Of a stretch of 64,000 nt of DNA, positions 17,118 through 26,767 are shown piece after piece (position 1 is the stretch's first letter; the number at the start of each line of letters is the position of its first letter). Under the pieces are notes generated by a model. It searched no databases. It was not told the DNA's origin and worked only from the letters and a program-made list of their open reading frames with translations. This DNA is from an uncultured Acetatifactor sp. (GTDB lineage Bacteria > Bacillota > Clostridia > Lachnospirales > Lachnospiraceae). Position numbers and translations under genes: made by a program. The stretch covers positions 62,001 through 126,000 of the forward strand of contig CANPXL010000004.1 in assembly GCA_947586055.1 (NCBI GenBank), in the 5' to 3' direction.

Positions 17118-18506
17118 TCAAAAGTCAAATTTATCCGCAAAGTAAGCGTCCAGATCCGCGATGGCGACTCTCTCCTGCTCCATGGAATCGCGCAGGCGGA
17201 CGGTGACGCATCCGTCGGTCTCGGAATCAAAATCATAAGTGACGCAGAAAGGCGTTCCGATCTCGTCCTGACGGCGGTATCTCTTGCCGATATTGCCCCT
17301 GTCGTCAAACTCGCAGTTATACTTTTTCGCAAGCGCGGCGTATACCTTTTCCGCGCCCTCGTTGAGCTTTCTGGAGAGAGGGAGCACGCCGATCTTCACC
17401 GGCGCGATCGCGGGATGGAACCGAAGAACGGTGCGCACATCCCCGCCTTCCAGTTCTTCCTCATCGTAGGCGGAGCACAAAAAGGCCAATACCACCCTGT
17501 CCGCGCCGAGGGACGGCTCAATCACATAAGGTATGTATTTTTCATTCTTTCCGTCGTCAAAATAACTCAGATCCTCACCGGAGGTGTTGGCGTGCTGGGT
17601 CAGGTCATAGTCCGTCCTGTCCGCTATGCCCCAGAGCTCTCCCCAGTCGAAGGGGAACTTAAATTCGATGTCTGTGGTGCCCTTGCTGTAGAAGGAAAGT
17701 TCCTCCGGGGAATGGTCGCGGAGCCGGATCTCATCCTCCTTTATGCCCAGAGACAAAAGCCAGTCGCGGCAGAACCCTCTCCAATACTGGAACCACTCCA
17801 GATCCGTTCCGGGTTCGCAGAAGAACTCCAGCTCCATCTGCTCAAACTCTCTCGTGCGGAAGGTAAACTGCCCCGGGGTGATCTCGTTTCGGAAAGATTT
17901 TCCGATCTGCGCGATGCCGAAAGGGATCTTCTTCCGGGAAGTTCTCTGTACGTTCTTAAAGTTGACAAAAATACCCTGTGCCGTCTCCGGGCGCAGGTAA
18001 ATGGTATCCTTCGCGTCCTCCGTGACGCCCTGAAACGTCTTGAACATCAGGTTAAACTGGCGGATATCGGTGAAATTGTGCCTGCCGCATTTGGGACAGG
18101 GAATGTTTTTCTCATCGATGAATTCCTTCATCTGCTCCTGGGTCCAGCCGTCAACGCTGCCCTTCAGCTCCACGCCGTTTTCCGCGCAGAAATCCTCGAT
18201 CAGCTTGTCCGCCCGATACCGCTCATGGCATTCCTTACAGTCCATCAGCGGGTCGGAGAAGCTTCCCAGATGTCCGCTGGCCACCCATGTCTGCGGATTC
18301 ATCAGAATGGCACAGTCCACGCCCACGTTATAGGGATTCTCCTGAACAAATTTCTGCCACCACGCCCTCTTTACGTTGTTCTTCAGCTCCACACCGAGAT
18401 TGCCGTAGTCCCAGGTATTGGCCAGACCGCCGTAAATCTCCGATCCCGGGTACACAAACCCTCTCGCCTTTGCCAGTGTTTTGATCTTTTCCAGTGTTTT
18501 TTCCAT
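17118..18506 (-). CDS. glyS: Glycyl-tRNA synthetase, dimeric class II type
   Basis: At 462 residues this is the single-chain alpha2 enzyme (also named glyQS), not the separate glyQ/glyS subunits. Class II motifs are visible: the N-terminal [19 protein letters not shown], a zinc-like CPKCGRHNF block, the [15 protein letters not shown] motif, and [14 protein letters not shown] near the anticodon-binding domain. The ATG at 18506 follows AGGAAGAG; the nine codons open upstream have no ribosome site. It precedes alaS by 70 bases. The 18507-18659 gap was read for a T-box and none of its conserved pieces was found. Confidence 0.97.
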   Translation of the reverse strand: MEKTLEKIKTLAKARGFVYPGSEIYGGLANTWDYGNLGVELKNNVKRAWWQKFVQENPYNVGVDCAILMNPQTWVASGHLGSFSDPLMDCKECHERYRADKLIEDFCAENGVELKGSVDGWTQEQMKEFIDEKNIPCPKCGRHNFTDIRQFNLMFKTFQGVTEDAKDTIYLRPETAQGIFVNFKNVQRTSRKKIPFGIAQIGKSFRNEITPGQFTFRTREFEQMELEFFCEPGTDLEWFQYWRGFCRDWLLSLGIKEDEIRLRDHSPEELSFYSKGTTDIEFKFPFDWGELWGIADRTDYDLTQHANTSGEDLSYFDDGKNEKYIPYVIEPSLGADRVVLAFLCSAYDEEELEGGDVRTVLRFHPAIAPVKIGVLPLSRKLNEGAEKVYAALAKKYNCEFDDRGNIGKRYRRQDEIGTPFCVTYDFDSETDGCVTVRLRDSMEQERVAIADLDAYFADKFDF

Positions 18507-18659
18507 CTGCTCTTCCTGTCTGCGCGCTGCCACGCGCCATCATTAAGGATCCGGACACGCTGATTTTATCCGGCGCCTGTTTTTTGTAACCGTCCCTCCG
18601 GCTGTCTTCCCGGTGCGCGGCCCCTTAAGCGGCCTGTTCCGAGCTGCCGCTGACTGCCG

Positions 18660-19316
18660 CTATTTTTTCAGGAGAATGTACAACGGCTCGGATACATTCT
18701 CCGCCGTCCAGATCTTCTCCACGCTTCCGTCTTTCTGTACCACTGCGCCCTCGCTGACATATTCCGCCTTATACGGACAGTAAATCGCGAGACCCGTCTC
18801 TTCCTCTTCCCCTTCGGCCCGCCCGCCGGGACAGTAGATCACGACATGCTTTCCCAGTTCTCCGGCAGCCTCGGTCCAGAGCGCGGACGTTCCGTCCTTT
18901 GCGTCATACATCGTCACGCCACCGTAGCCCTGCCGGATGGCTTCCGCCACCGTGCCGTAAAACAGCGTCTCGTCCCCCTTCATAAAATCCTGATAGCTGT
19001 CCGCGCCGTCAAAGGAATACTGCACCACGACCCTGCCGTCGTCGTCCTGCGTCTCGCTGACCTTATCCACCTTCACAGCTCCGCTTTTCTTCACGGATCC
19101 GCAGAATCTCGCGGCTTCCTCCTTCGCCATAACCTCCAGTTCCGAGAGGTTGTAATAGGCTTTGTCAAACTCGCCCACCTGATAGGCCGTCACGTTTCCT
19201 TTTGCGTTGATGACCAGAGTGGATTTCTCGATCCTGTCAGGAACCTTCTGCCCGCATCCCGCAAGCAGAAAGACAGCCGCTCCAAAAGCCGCCGCAAGCT
19301 TTCCATATCTCCTCAT
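18660..19316 (-). CDS. Hypothetical lipoprotein
   Basis: The protein has 218 residues with a lipoprotein signal, AAVFLLAGCG, in the first 22 residues. The mature part reads as an extracellular alpha/beta domain without a family I can name. The start at 19316 follows GAGGAGT; the ORF extends 15 codons upstream without support. It lies between recO and glyS on the same strand, a place where clostridia often carry an unassigned gene. A surface location is all that can be said. Confidence 0.8.
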   Translation of the reverse strand: MRRYGKLAAAFGAAVFLLAGCGQKVPDRIEKSTLVINAKGNVTAYQVGEFDKAYYNLSELEVMAKEEAARFCGSVKKSGAVKVDKVSETQDDDGRVVVQYSFDGADSYQDFMKGDETLFYGTVAEAIRQGYGGVTMYDAKDGTSALWTEAAGELGKHVVIYCPGGRAEGEEEETGLAIYCPYKAEYVSEGAVVQKDGSVEKIWTAENVSEPLYILLKK

Positions 19317-19401
19317 CCGCCAGACTCCTCGCTTTATGGGATTATTCGGACGATTCTCCACCGCCCGTGCCAGACCATTGTATCAAAAACAATCTTTTTT
19401 T

Positions 19402-20052
19402 TCAACAGAGAGTTTGCAGAACTTCAAGACTTTTGAACCGGTGTCCCGCAAACCGCTTCATGTACTCTTCCGACACCTGCCTGAGCTCTTCCAGCACCTT
19501 TTCCTTCACCGTAAACGTATAAAGCTTCTCCAGCGGGCTGTTTACTATGTAATTCAGGCAGTACACCGTGGATTCCTCCAGCTGTCTGTCCGCGGGCGGC
19601 CCCGGAAATTCGCCGTTTACCGCGATCGTCCTGCATTCAAACACACATTTTACCAGCGCGTTGGGCAGGGATCCGGCGCAGAGAGCCCGAAGAGACTGAT
19701 ACAGCAGCTTCATCATTTCCCTCTCGTCGTTGTTTTCTCTGGTGCAATAATCCGCCACCTCCGCAAAATACATACCGTAACAGGCGCCGATGTAATCCGT
19801 CCTGAGATCTTCAAAGTAATTTTGGATATCCGCCTCCGCCACCGTGTAGGAGGTCTTTCCCTCGTACAGTTTAAATGTGCCGAAAGCAAAGGGGGTCGTC
19901 GCCGCCGCCAGCCTGCTGCCTGGCTTTCTCGCCCCCTTTGCGAAGGCCGACAGCTTACCGCGCTCTTTCGTCAAAAGACTGATACGCCTGTCGTACTCTC
20001 CCGCCGGGCTCTGCTTCAGCACGATCCCCGTCACCCATGTATACTCCTGCAT
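19402..20052 (-). CDS. recO: DNA repair protein RecO
   Basis: RecO loads RecA onto SSB-coated DNA with RecR. The 216-residue product has the N-terminal OB-fold signature (TGIVLKQSPAGEYDRRISLL, then KGARKPGSRLAAA), followed by a helical C-terminal domain. It lacks the four-cysteine zinc motif that many RecO proteins carry; only isolated cysteines occur. Start at 20052 gives the conserved N-terminus MQEYTWVTG. It lies in the standard era-yqzL-recO order and overlaps the small upstream gene by about 98 bases. Confidence 0.94.
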   Translation of the reverse strand: MQEYTWVTGIVLKQSPAGEYDRRISLLTKERGKLSAFAKGARKPGSRLAAATTPFAFGTFKLYEGKTSYTVAEADIQNYFEDLRTDYIGACYGMYFAEVADYCTRENNDEREMMKLLYQSLRALCAGSLPNALVKCVFECRTIAVNGEFPGPPADRQLEESTVYCLNYIVNSPLEKLYTFTVKEKVLEELRQVSEEYMKRFAGHRFKSLEVLQTLC

Positions 20053-20170
20053 GACCGTTTTCCTTCGCCTTTTCCCCTCTCGTTTCCTTCTGTCTCCTGC
20101 TGGAGACAAATGCCAGATAATCCTCTATCCTGCCGCTGCTTTCAAATTGCTTCCAGTATTTTAAATCCAT
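19955..20170 (-). CDS. YqzL-like small protein
   Basis: Between era and recO, where Bacillota usually encode the small YqzL protein, an ATG at 20170 follows AGGGGGATC and starts MDLKYWKQFESSGRIEDYLA. The YW...GxIxDYL pattern matches YqzL-type proteins. The frame runs 71 codons, longer than the roughly 45-50 usual, and its last third lies inside recO in another reading frame. So the C-terminal part may have arisen by loss of an earlier stop. Function unknown. Confidence 0.65.
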   Translation of the reverse strand: MDLKYWKQFESSGRIEDYLAFVSSRRQKETRGEKAKENGHAGVYMGDGDRAEAEPGGRVRQAYQSFDERAR

Positions 20171-20278
20171 TACAGATCCCCCTGATCCTGTTGTAATCGC
20201 AGGCCGGTCCGTCCTCCTTAAAACCATCTTTTCCCCGGTGGAACCGCCGCATCAATAGGGTCTGCAATTTCGTTTTTT

Positions 20279-21196
20279 CTATTCGCCGCCCGCCACATCT
20301 TTCGGGTCATATCCATAATTTTTCAGATAGAGATCGCTGTCCCGCCAGTCCTTCCTCACCTTGACCCAAAGCTGCAGATTCACCCTTTCCTCCAGCATCT
20401 TTTCCACGTCCCGGCGCGCCGCGGAGCCGATCCTTTTCAGCATCTGTCCCCCCTTGCCGATGATCATTCCCTTGTGGGATTCCCGTTCGCAGACGATGGT
20501 GGCTTCTATGTGGCAGATCCCGTCCCGCTCCCGCATGCTCTCCACGGTGACGGCAATGCCGTGCGGGATCTCATCTTCCATAAGCCGCAGCGCCTTCTCC
20601 CGGACCAGTTCCGCGACGATCTGGCGCATGGGCTGATCCGTGACCGTATCCTCGTCGTAATAGGCGGGTCCAAAGGGAAGATATTGAAAAATGCACCGGA
20701 TCAGTTCGTCCGTATTCTGTCCCTTCAGCGCGGACACCGGAACGATCTCGCAGAAATCGAACTCCTTTCTGTACACGTCGATAAATCCCGGAATTTCTTC
20801 TTTTTTCACAGTATCCGCCTTGTTGATCACCAAGATCACCGGCGTCTTCACCTGTTTCAGCTTCTCCAGAATATGCCGCTCCCCGGCGCCGATAAACTTC
20901 GCGGGCTCCACAAGAAACAAGATCACATCCACCTGCTTCAGCGTGCTTTCCGCGGCGCTCACCATATAACTGCCCAGCTTGTTTCTGGCTTTGTGGATGC
21001 CGGGCGTGTCGAGAAACACGATCTGCCCCTGCTGTGTGGTCAGTACGGTCTGGATCCGGTTTCTTGTGGTCTGCGGTTTACGGGAAGTGATGGCAATTTT
21101 CTGGCCGATCAGCCGGTTCATCAGCGTGGACTTTCCCACATTCGGCCGTCCGATCAGCGTTGCAAACCCCGATCTGTAAGATGGTTTTTCCTTCAT
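20279..21196 (-). CDS. era: GTPase Era
   Basis: A 305-residue ribosome-assembly GTPase that binds the 3' end of 16S rRNA. G1 is GRPNVGKST (16-24), G3 is DTPGIHKARNKLG, G4 is NKAD, and the C-terminal KH domain carries GMIIGKGGQMLKRIG. AGGAACCT precedes the ATG at 21196. It lies between the M16C protease gene and the yqzL-recO pair, the common arrangement in Bacillota. Confidence 0.98.
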   Translation of the reverse strand: MKEKPSYRSGFATLIGRPNVGKSTLMNRLIGQKIAITSRKPQTTRNRIQTVLTTQQGQIVFLDTPGIHKARNKLGSYMVSAAESTLKQVDVILFLVEPAKFIGAGERHILEKLKQVKTPVILVINKADTVKKEEIPGFIDVYRKEFDFCEIVPVSALKGQNTDELIRCIFQYLPFGPAYYDEDTVTDQPMRQIVAELVREKALRLMEDEIPHGIAVTVESMRERDGICHIEATIVCERESHKGMIIGKGGQMLKRIGSAARRDVEKMLEERVNLQLWVKVRKDWRDSDLYLKNYGYDPKDVAGGE

Positions 21197-21258
21197 AGGT
21201 TCCTGTTTTCCCTCCGTACTTCCCGCATCCGCCGCGCCCTGCCGGATGCTTCCAAATA

Positions 21259-24180
21259 TCAGAACAGATTCTCAATATGATCGAACCTGTTTTCTTCTTC
21301 CCTGATCTTCTGGGCGTTTCCCACCGCGCACAGGCATTCCTCTTCCATGAAAGCGTCGATGTATGCGCCCAGCTGCCGGATGCTCTCCTGATCCGCCGCA
21401 AGCACCTGATCCCGTTCCCTCTGCAACATCTCGTCGGTCACGCCGGTCATGTAGGCGTCCAGGGACTTAAGCCCCTTTGCCGCCGGATTCAGCGGCGTAT
21501 CCAAATCGCTGACCGCCCCGATGATATACTGGGTCATGACCCGCTCGTCCGCCTTGAAATTTTTTACATACTCGGAGGCGTGTTCAAAGACTTCCACGGT
21601 CTTGCCCAGATTGGGATCCCGATAGGAGGTGAAATAACAGTCCCCGTTCCTGGAAAAGCCGCACATGCAGCCGTATGCGCCGCCTTTTACCCGGATGTTC
21701 ACCCAGAGATATTCGTACCCCATCATCACTTTCAGCACCCGCAGGTCTCCCCGGTAGAGCAGATTCTTTTTTGAGAAGTTTCCCACCCGGCACACATACT
21801 GAACCTGCGCCGAAGTCATAAATCCTTCGTTGCACTTCTCCGGGTCAGGCCGCCATCCCGTCTTTTCCACAGGACACGTATACAGCTTTTCCTTCAGCCG
21901 GACAATGGGCGCCTCCAGTTTCCGAAGAGCCGATTCCTCCCCCACAAAATCCACCATCAGGTTTTCGGGCCGGAAGACCATGCGGCTCAGCTTTTTTAAC
22001 GTCTCCGTCAGATGCGCCTTCCGGCTCTCAAACTCCCCGTCGAGACCGGCGGCAAGACGGTAAAATGAAATTCCCGAGATCTGCTCCAGCGCGGCCTCGG
22101 ACCGGCTGACGTGGGATCCTGCCCTCATGACCGCGACCATATGGCCGGAAGAAGTCATCTGGGACTGCATCCGGGATTTTCCCTCCCCAAGGATCTCCTT
22201 TAAGCGCTTTGTGTCGGAATAGTCGCTCGTAAGCAGGATCTCTTCCATCAGCTCCACAGCCTTCTCCAGATTTCCGTACAGCGCCTTGGTCTTGATCTCC
22301 AGCGTCGCGGTATATTGATCCGTGTCGCTGCTGTCGGCATAAATGTTGTTCACTGCCGATATACCCCCGGTGAAAAGGTTGACCTCGTTAAAGAGATCGC
22401 CGTAGGCGTAATGTTCCGTGTTCAAAAGTCCCAGACATCCCTTCAGCAGGCCGAGATAAGGGAAATATTCCCCGGGGATCTCATCGCACCGAAAGATCAG
22501 CCGCAGATAACCGATCCCGTTGGTCGGGATGTCATGGTGCAGCGTAAAGACATCTCCCAGCTTCGTCTCCCGGTTCACAAGCTTTGCTGCTTCCTTCCTG
22601 ATATCGCTTCGTTTCAGCATGGGGATCTTTGCAAGATCCTCCGGCGCGTCCGCCGTCTCCCGGAACGCGTTCAGGTCCCGGAACGTCTTGCGCACCTGAT
22701 CCAGCGCCGCCTGATCCATCCCGCGCTTCTTTTCGGCGAGACGCTCCTTAAGCCGCGCTTCCATCTGCTCCCCGAGTCCTTCCACGGGCTTTAACACCAC
22801 CATGGCGGCATGGGTGTTGTCAAGCAGATATTTCCGGATCAGCCCCTCAAAGTACCCTTCCTTCACCCTTCTTCTGAGCGTCGCGAAGGTTTCGTTCGCC
22901 TCGATGTGTATAAAGGGCCTGCTGTCGTCGTAGAGCCAGCTGTCCAGCATCTGGATGCCGTACATCAGTCCCTTCGGGGTAGAGCCGAAGTCCGCCTCGC
23001 GGTATTTGAATTCATAGTAGTTGATGCCGGCCAGCAGCGCCTTTTCGTCAAAGCCGTCCTTTGCGATCCCGGTCAGCACCTGACGGATCACATCCCGGAA
23101 TTCCTGCTCTCTTCCGGCGTCAACGCCCTTTGAGATCACGCTGAAAAAGGGCTGCCTGACCCCGTTCTCATAGAAACTGTAGACGTCTCTGCCCAGTCCC
23201 CTGTCCACCAGCGCCTGCTTTAAGGGCGCTCCCGGCGCGGAACAGAGCGCATAGTCCAGAATCTGCATGGCCACATACAGCTCCCTGTCCAGACTGTCCG
23301 CCACGGACAGATTCCATGCAAGATAGGTATTTTCTTCCACATCCTCCCCGGGATTGATGGGATATTCCCGCACCCTGCGCACGGCCTCCGAAAAGGCAGG
23401 CTCCGTTCCCACCTCGGAATCCACCTGAAGCGCGTCGAACGCGGAAAGGTAATGTTCGTCGATAAATTCCAGCTTCTCCGCCATATCCATGTCGCCGTAA
23501 AGATAGAGATAGCTGTTGGAGGGATGATAATACGTCCTGTGGAAATTCAGGAACTGCTCATAAGTCAGCTCCGGGATCGCCTCCGGATCGCCGCCGGACT
23601 CACAGCCGTAGGTCGTATGGGGATAAAGGGAGCTCATGATCTGCCGGTAAAGCACGTCGTCGGGAGAAGAGTATGCCCCTTTCATCTCGTTGTAGACCAC
23701 GCCGTTATAGGTGAGCTCTCCCGTCTCTTCATTCAGTTCGTAATGCCACCCTTCCTGACGGAAGATCGCTTCCCTGCTGTAGATGTTCGGATAGAACACC
23801 GCGTCCAGATAGACATGCATCAGATTCTGAAAGTCCTTATCGTTGCAGCTTGCCACAGGATAAAGGGTCTTGTCCGGATACGTCATGGCGTTTAAAAAGG
23901 TGTTCAGGGATCCCTTGACCAGCTCCACAAAAGGATCCTTCACCGGGAACTCCCTGGAACCGCACAGCACGGAATGCTCCAGAATATGCGCCACTCCCGT
24001 GGAATCCTTTGGCGGCGTCCGAAAGCCGATATAAAAGACCTTGTTGTCATCGTCGTTGGACAACAGGGCGATCCTTGCGCCCGTCTTTTTGTGGCGCAGC
24101 AGATAGCTCACGCTCCTGATATCCCCGATTTCTCTTTTCTCCAGCACCTGATATGCCGAAAGATCCTCCACTCTTTTCAT
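21259..24180 (-). CDS. Insulinase-family (M16C) zinc metallopeptidase
   Basis: The protein has 973 residues and belongs to the presequence-protease (PreP/CYM1) branch of family M16. The inverted zinc motif HILEH is at residues 65-69, with NEMKGAYSSPDD supplying the distal region. Four M16 half-domains and the M16C-associated linker are consistent with the length. These enzymes degrade small unfolded peptides inside a clamshell chamber. No signal peptide is seen, so it is probably cytoplasmic. GAGGGAAAA precedes the ATG at 24180. It lies 62 bases upstream of era, possibly co-transcribed. Confidence 0.92.
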   Translation of the reverse strand: MKRVEDLSAYQVLEKREIGDIRSVSYLLRHKKTGARIALLSNDDDNKVFYIGFRTPPKDSTGVAHILEHSVLCGSREFPVKDPFVELVKGSLNTFLNAMTYPDKTLYPVASCNDKDFQNLMHVYLDAVFYPNIYSREAIFRQEGWHYELNEETGELTYNGVVYNEMKGAYSSPDDVLYRQIMSSLYPHTTYGCESGGDPEAIPELTYEQFLNFHRTYYHPSNSYLYLYGDMDMAEKLEFIDEHYLSAFDALQVDSEVGTEPAFSEAVRRVREYPINPGEDVEENTYLAWNLSVADSLDRELYVAMQILDYALCSAPGAPLKQALVDRGLGRDVYSFYENGVRQPFFSVISKGVDAGREQEFRDVIRQVLTGIAKDGFDEKALLAGINYYEFKYREADFGSTPKGLMYGIQMLDSWLYDDSRPFIHIEANETFATLRRRVKEGYFEGLIRKYLLDNTHAAMVVLKPVEGLGEQMEARLKERLAEKKRGMDQAALDQVRKTFRDLNAFRETADAPEDLAKIPMLKRSDIRKEAAKLVNRETKLGDVFTLHHDIPTNGIGYLRLIFRCDEIPGEYFPYLGLLKGCLGLLNTEHYAYGDLFNEVNLFTGGISAVNNIYADSSDTDQYTATLEIKTKALYGNLEKAVELMEEILLTSDYSDTKRLKEILGEGKSRMQSQMTSSGHMVAVMRAGSHVSRSEAALEQISGISFYRLAAGLDGEFESRKAHLTETLKKLSRMVFRPENLMVDFVGEESALRKLEAPIVRLKEKLYTCPVEKTGWRPDPEKCNEGFMTSAQVQYVCRVGNFSKKNLLYRGDLRVLKVMMGYEYLWVNIRVKGGAYGCMCGFSRNGDCYFTSYRDPNLGKTVEVFEHASEYVKNFKADERVMTQYIIGAVSDLDTPLNPAAKGLKSLDAYMTGVTDEMLQRERDQVLAADQESIRQLGAYIDAFMEEECLCAVGNAQKIREEENRFDHIENLF

Positions 24181-24318
24181 TTTTCCCTCTTGCGCCGCGC
24201 AGCGCTCCTTTATCTGATCATACCGGATGCGCAGTATTTTCCGGTCCGATTCCGCTCTGTTGCCGCAGCGGTTCGTGCGGCCGTCTTTCGTCCTTCCCGA
24301 AGGCTGTGCAGCCCGTCC

Positions 24319-24738
24319 TCAGAAGGCGGACAGGGCCAGCTTGCTCACGGACAGCTCATGGATCACCATTCCCTGCTTTTCTTTCCCGGCCGGCGAAATC
24401 CCCGCCAGTTCCTCCACCGAAAGCTGCTTTGAAATATACTGTTTCTTTCTTTTCCCGAAAAGATTCTTTTTTTCTTCGATGACGCTGACCCGGATTCTTG
24501 CCTTGAGACGGCTGTAAATCTTCACGGCGAAGCTGTCCGGCGCAAGATAATACAAATGTGTCTCCAGCGTGTCATTCAGATCCGTTTCCGGCAGCAGATA
24601 CCGTTCCACCACAAGCCGGAACTTAAACAGCACGTCGTCGTTGTCCAGAAGTTCCCCAAAGGTATATTTGCAGCCCACATATACCCTTCCCACGTCCTGC
24701 ATGCTGTACTTATAATCCTCATACACTGTCCTGTGCAT
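24319..24738 (-). CDS. Hypothetical protein of 139 aa
   Basis: I do not recognise a family. The product is soluble, with a basic central part (FGKRKKQYISKQLSVEELAG) and no signal or membrane span. The ATG at 24738 follows GAGGATATCGT and overlaps the end of the upstream sigma-like gene by 20 bases, which implies translational coupling. The pairing with that sigma-like protein suggests a joint role, but this is inference only. Confidence 0.75.
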   Translation of the reverse strand: MHRTVYEDYKYSMQDVGRVYVGCKYTFGELLDNDDVLFKFRLVVERYLLPETDLNDTLETHLYYLAPDSFAVKIYSRLKARIRVSVIEEKKNLFGKRKKQYISKQLSVEELAGISPAGKEKQGMVIHELSVSKLALSAF

Positions 24739-25489
24739 ATACGATATCCTCTATCCGATAACCGCTCATCCGCATGGCTTCCTCGATGCTTTTCAGGGAA
24801 AGTCCCGTCTCCCGGGACAGTTCCCCGGGCGTCACCTTCCTGCAGAGTTCCTCCGCCAGAGCCTTCGCCCTGTCCGCTATCCCGTTTACTTTTTCCGCCA
24901 CCTTGCTGTCGATCTTTTCGCTGTCCGCGTTTTCACGGATCTGCTCTTCCATGGCGTCCATCACCCGTTTCATCAGCATGCCCGGCGCCTGATCCGGGCT
25001 CTCCAGGCTTCCCAGCATATCGATCCCCGCCGCCAGCGCGACGTTCCCCTCGCCGATCAGATCCTCCAGCGGCACGCCCTGACCCGCATAAAGCCTTGCG
25101 ATGTCCGCCACGTCCTTCAGGTATGCTTCCGTCAGCTGCTGCTTCGCCTGTCCGTCCACCGCGGGATCCTGCGACATGACCGCCAGCGTAAGTCTCTCCA
25201 TATCCTCTTTTTCGCAGACGGGAAGCGCTTCCAGCGCTTCCAGATAATCCCTCAGGACATCCCGCTCCTGATCCGACAGGGCATCGTCGGGATCCCCGGG
25301 CTCGTCGATCCCGATCCCGTGCTTCTCCAGATAATCAAATACCAGCGCAAGCTGCCCCTCTTCCAGTTCCAGCGCTTCAAACGCTTCCCGCACCTGATCT
25401 CTCCGGACACAGTTCCCCTGTTTTTTTGCAAGCCCCCGCATCTGTTCCAGCGTCCGGGCAAACATGACTTCCCGCTCTTCCCGCTCCAT
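24719..25489 (-). CDS. Reduced sigma-70-like protein
   Basis: The 256 residues resemble sigma-70 factors in pieces. Residues 1-60 look like region 1.1 (a helical domain with QVREAFEALELEEGQLALVF). Residues about 125-165 match the core-binding helix of region 2 (VADIARLYAGQGVPLEDLIG, EGNVALAAGIDML). Residues 195-245 match region 3 (GIADRAKALAEELCRKVTPG, ELSRETGLSLKSIEEAMRMS). The aromatic -10-melting segment of region 2 is not apparent and region 4, which reads the -35 element, is absent. It could bind core polymerase without recognising a full promoter. The ATG at 25489 follows CGGAGG. It is coupled to the next gene by overlap. Confidence 0.65.
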   Translation of the reverse strand: MEREEREVMFARTLEQMRGLAKKQGNCVRRDQVREAFEALELEEGQLALVFDYLEKHGIGIDEPGDPDDALSDQERDVLRDYLEALEALPVCEKEDMERLTLAVMSQDPAVDGQAKQQLTEAYLKDVADIARLYAGQGVPLEDLIGEGNVALAAGIDMLGSLESPDQAPGMLMKRVMDAMEEQIRENADSEKIDSKVAEKVNGIADRAKALAEELCRKVTPGELSRETGLSLKSIEEAMRMSGYRIEDIVYAQDSV

Positions 25490-25592
25490 TCAAACCTCCG
25501 CTGTGGTGTTTCCCTTCCAGCTTTTTCTATTTCCCCTGCATCGCGCGGCCGCCGGGGCCGCCCGGCGATCGGGGCTTTCGCCTTCCGCCCGT

Positions 25593-26486
25593 CTATTTGA
25601 CATGCGTATGGGTAAACAGATGATGCTGGCAATATTCATAATTTCCGTTGCACTTGGAACAGAACCGAAACTCCAGATCCGGATCGTCCTCGTCCGTTCT
25701 GCCGCACACGGCGCATTTGTGCTTCGTGATCTTCGGATTGCGGCGGATATCCTGACGGAATTCCGCCCGCCGCCTGATCTGCTTCGGATTCAGATGCATA
25801 TGATTTTTCGTCCGCAGATAAAAGATCAGGAAATTCAGCAGAGAAGCTCCGATCGCCGCCACCTGAAACCAGGCGGCGGTCAGGCTTTCCGTAGTGCCAA
25901 TTCCCTGCCAGAAAGCCGATCCCAGGTTCAGGACAAGGACCAGGCCGTAGATGATCCCGAGCCATTTGATCTTCACCGGTATCACGAACATCAGGAGCAC
26001 CTGATTGTTCGGGAACGTGAACGCATAAGCCAGAAAGATCGACATGTTTACATAATAGGTGCTGTAATACCACGAGCCCTGATAGAAAAGGAACTCCGGA
26101 GCGCCGGTCACGGCCCCTATCTCCGGGTAGATGAGATAGTAGATCCCCATGCTCAGGAAAGCGCCCAGGATCGTCAGGAAAATTCCCGTAAAGATGTAGA
26201 CGTTGTAGCGCCAAACGCCCCAGACCCGTTCCAGCTGGGTTCCCAGACTCCAGTAAAACAGCAGCATGATGATCGTAAAAATATCAAAACTGCTGGGCGG
26301 CACGATCAGCCATGTCACCAGCCGCCAGACCTGCCCGTGAAGGACCGCGTAGGTGTCCAGCGTAAGGTAACTCATAAAATCCTGTGCAAAAAAAGTGAGC
26401 AGGTATCCCACCCCATAACAGATGATCAGGATCAGCGTCAGATTCGATATGGCGTACTTCCCGAATTTCTTTTCCCATTTACTCAT
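25593..26486 (-). CDS. Rhomboid-like membrane protein with C-terminal zinc ribbon, probably not a protease
   Basis: The 297-residue product has about six membrane helices in the rhomboid arrangement, with the YAVLHGQVWRLVTWLIVPPS segment resembling the rhomboid WR motif region. The catalytic GxSG and the later histidine are not found where expected. A cytoplasmic tail carries KCAVCGRTDEDDPDLEFRFC and SKCNGNYEYCQHHLF, a four- to five-cysteine zinc-ribbon-like element. ATG at 26486 follows AAAGGATGACGG. Its neighbour downstream is the reduced sigma-like gene. Best called a rhomboid-fold pseudoprotease; function unknown. Confidence 0.75.
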   Translation of the reverse strand: MSKWEKKFGKYAISNLTLILIICYGVGYLLTFFAQDFMSYLTLDTYAVLHGQVWRLVTWLIVPPSSFDIFTIIMLLFYWSLGTQLERVWGVWRYNVYIFTGIFLTILGAFLSMGIYYLIYPEIGAVTGAPEFLFYQGSWYYSTYYVNMSIFLAYAFTFPNNQVLLMFVIPVKIKWLGIIYGLVLVLNLGSAFWQGIGTTESLTAAWFQVAAIGASLLNFLIFYLRTKNHMHLNPKQIRRRAEFRQDIRRNPKITKHKCAVCGRTDEDDPDLEFRFCSKCNGNYEYCQHHLFTHTHVK

Positions 26487-26633
26487 TGAGCCGTCATCCT
26501 TTCATACCGGCCGGGCCGGACGAATACATTTGGAACAAAGCTATTTTATCATTGACGGCCCCATAAGTAAACCGAACATTTTATATTTTATAGAAAAATC
26601 AGTAATTTCATAAAGTTTTCATAACCGCCGCAT

Positions 26634-26662
26634 TTGCATTTTGTCGATATATGTACTATAAT
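26634..26662 (+). promoter_or_regulatory. Promoter of the activase gene
   Basis: TTGCAT (26634-26639) and TATAAT (26657-26662) are separated by 17 bases. The start codon lies about 100 bases beyond. The remaining part of the 26487-26767 gap holds an AT-rich segment that probably also contains the divergent promoter of the rhomboid-like gene. Confidence 0.75.
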
Positions 26663-26767
26663 AACCTAGTGTGTCATAATTTGTCGGCGGCCGCATTTTA
26701 CGGACATTTTCCGGATATTTCCGGAATGCGGCATCGATCATTCATTTTTCAGGAAGGATGTTTTTAC

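Noticed and set aside
18507-18659. Possible T-box leader before glyS
   Set aside because: No specifier-loop arrangement and no conserved T-box antiterminator sequence; no terminator either.
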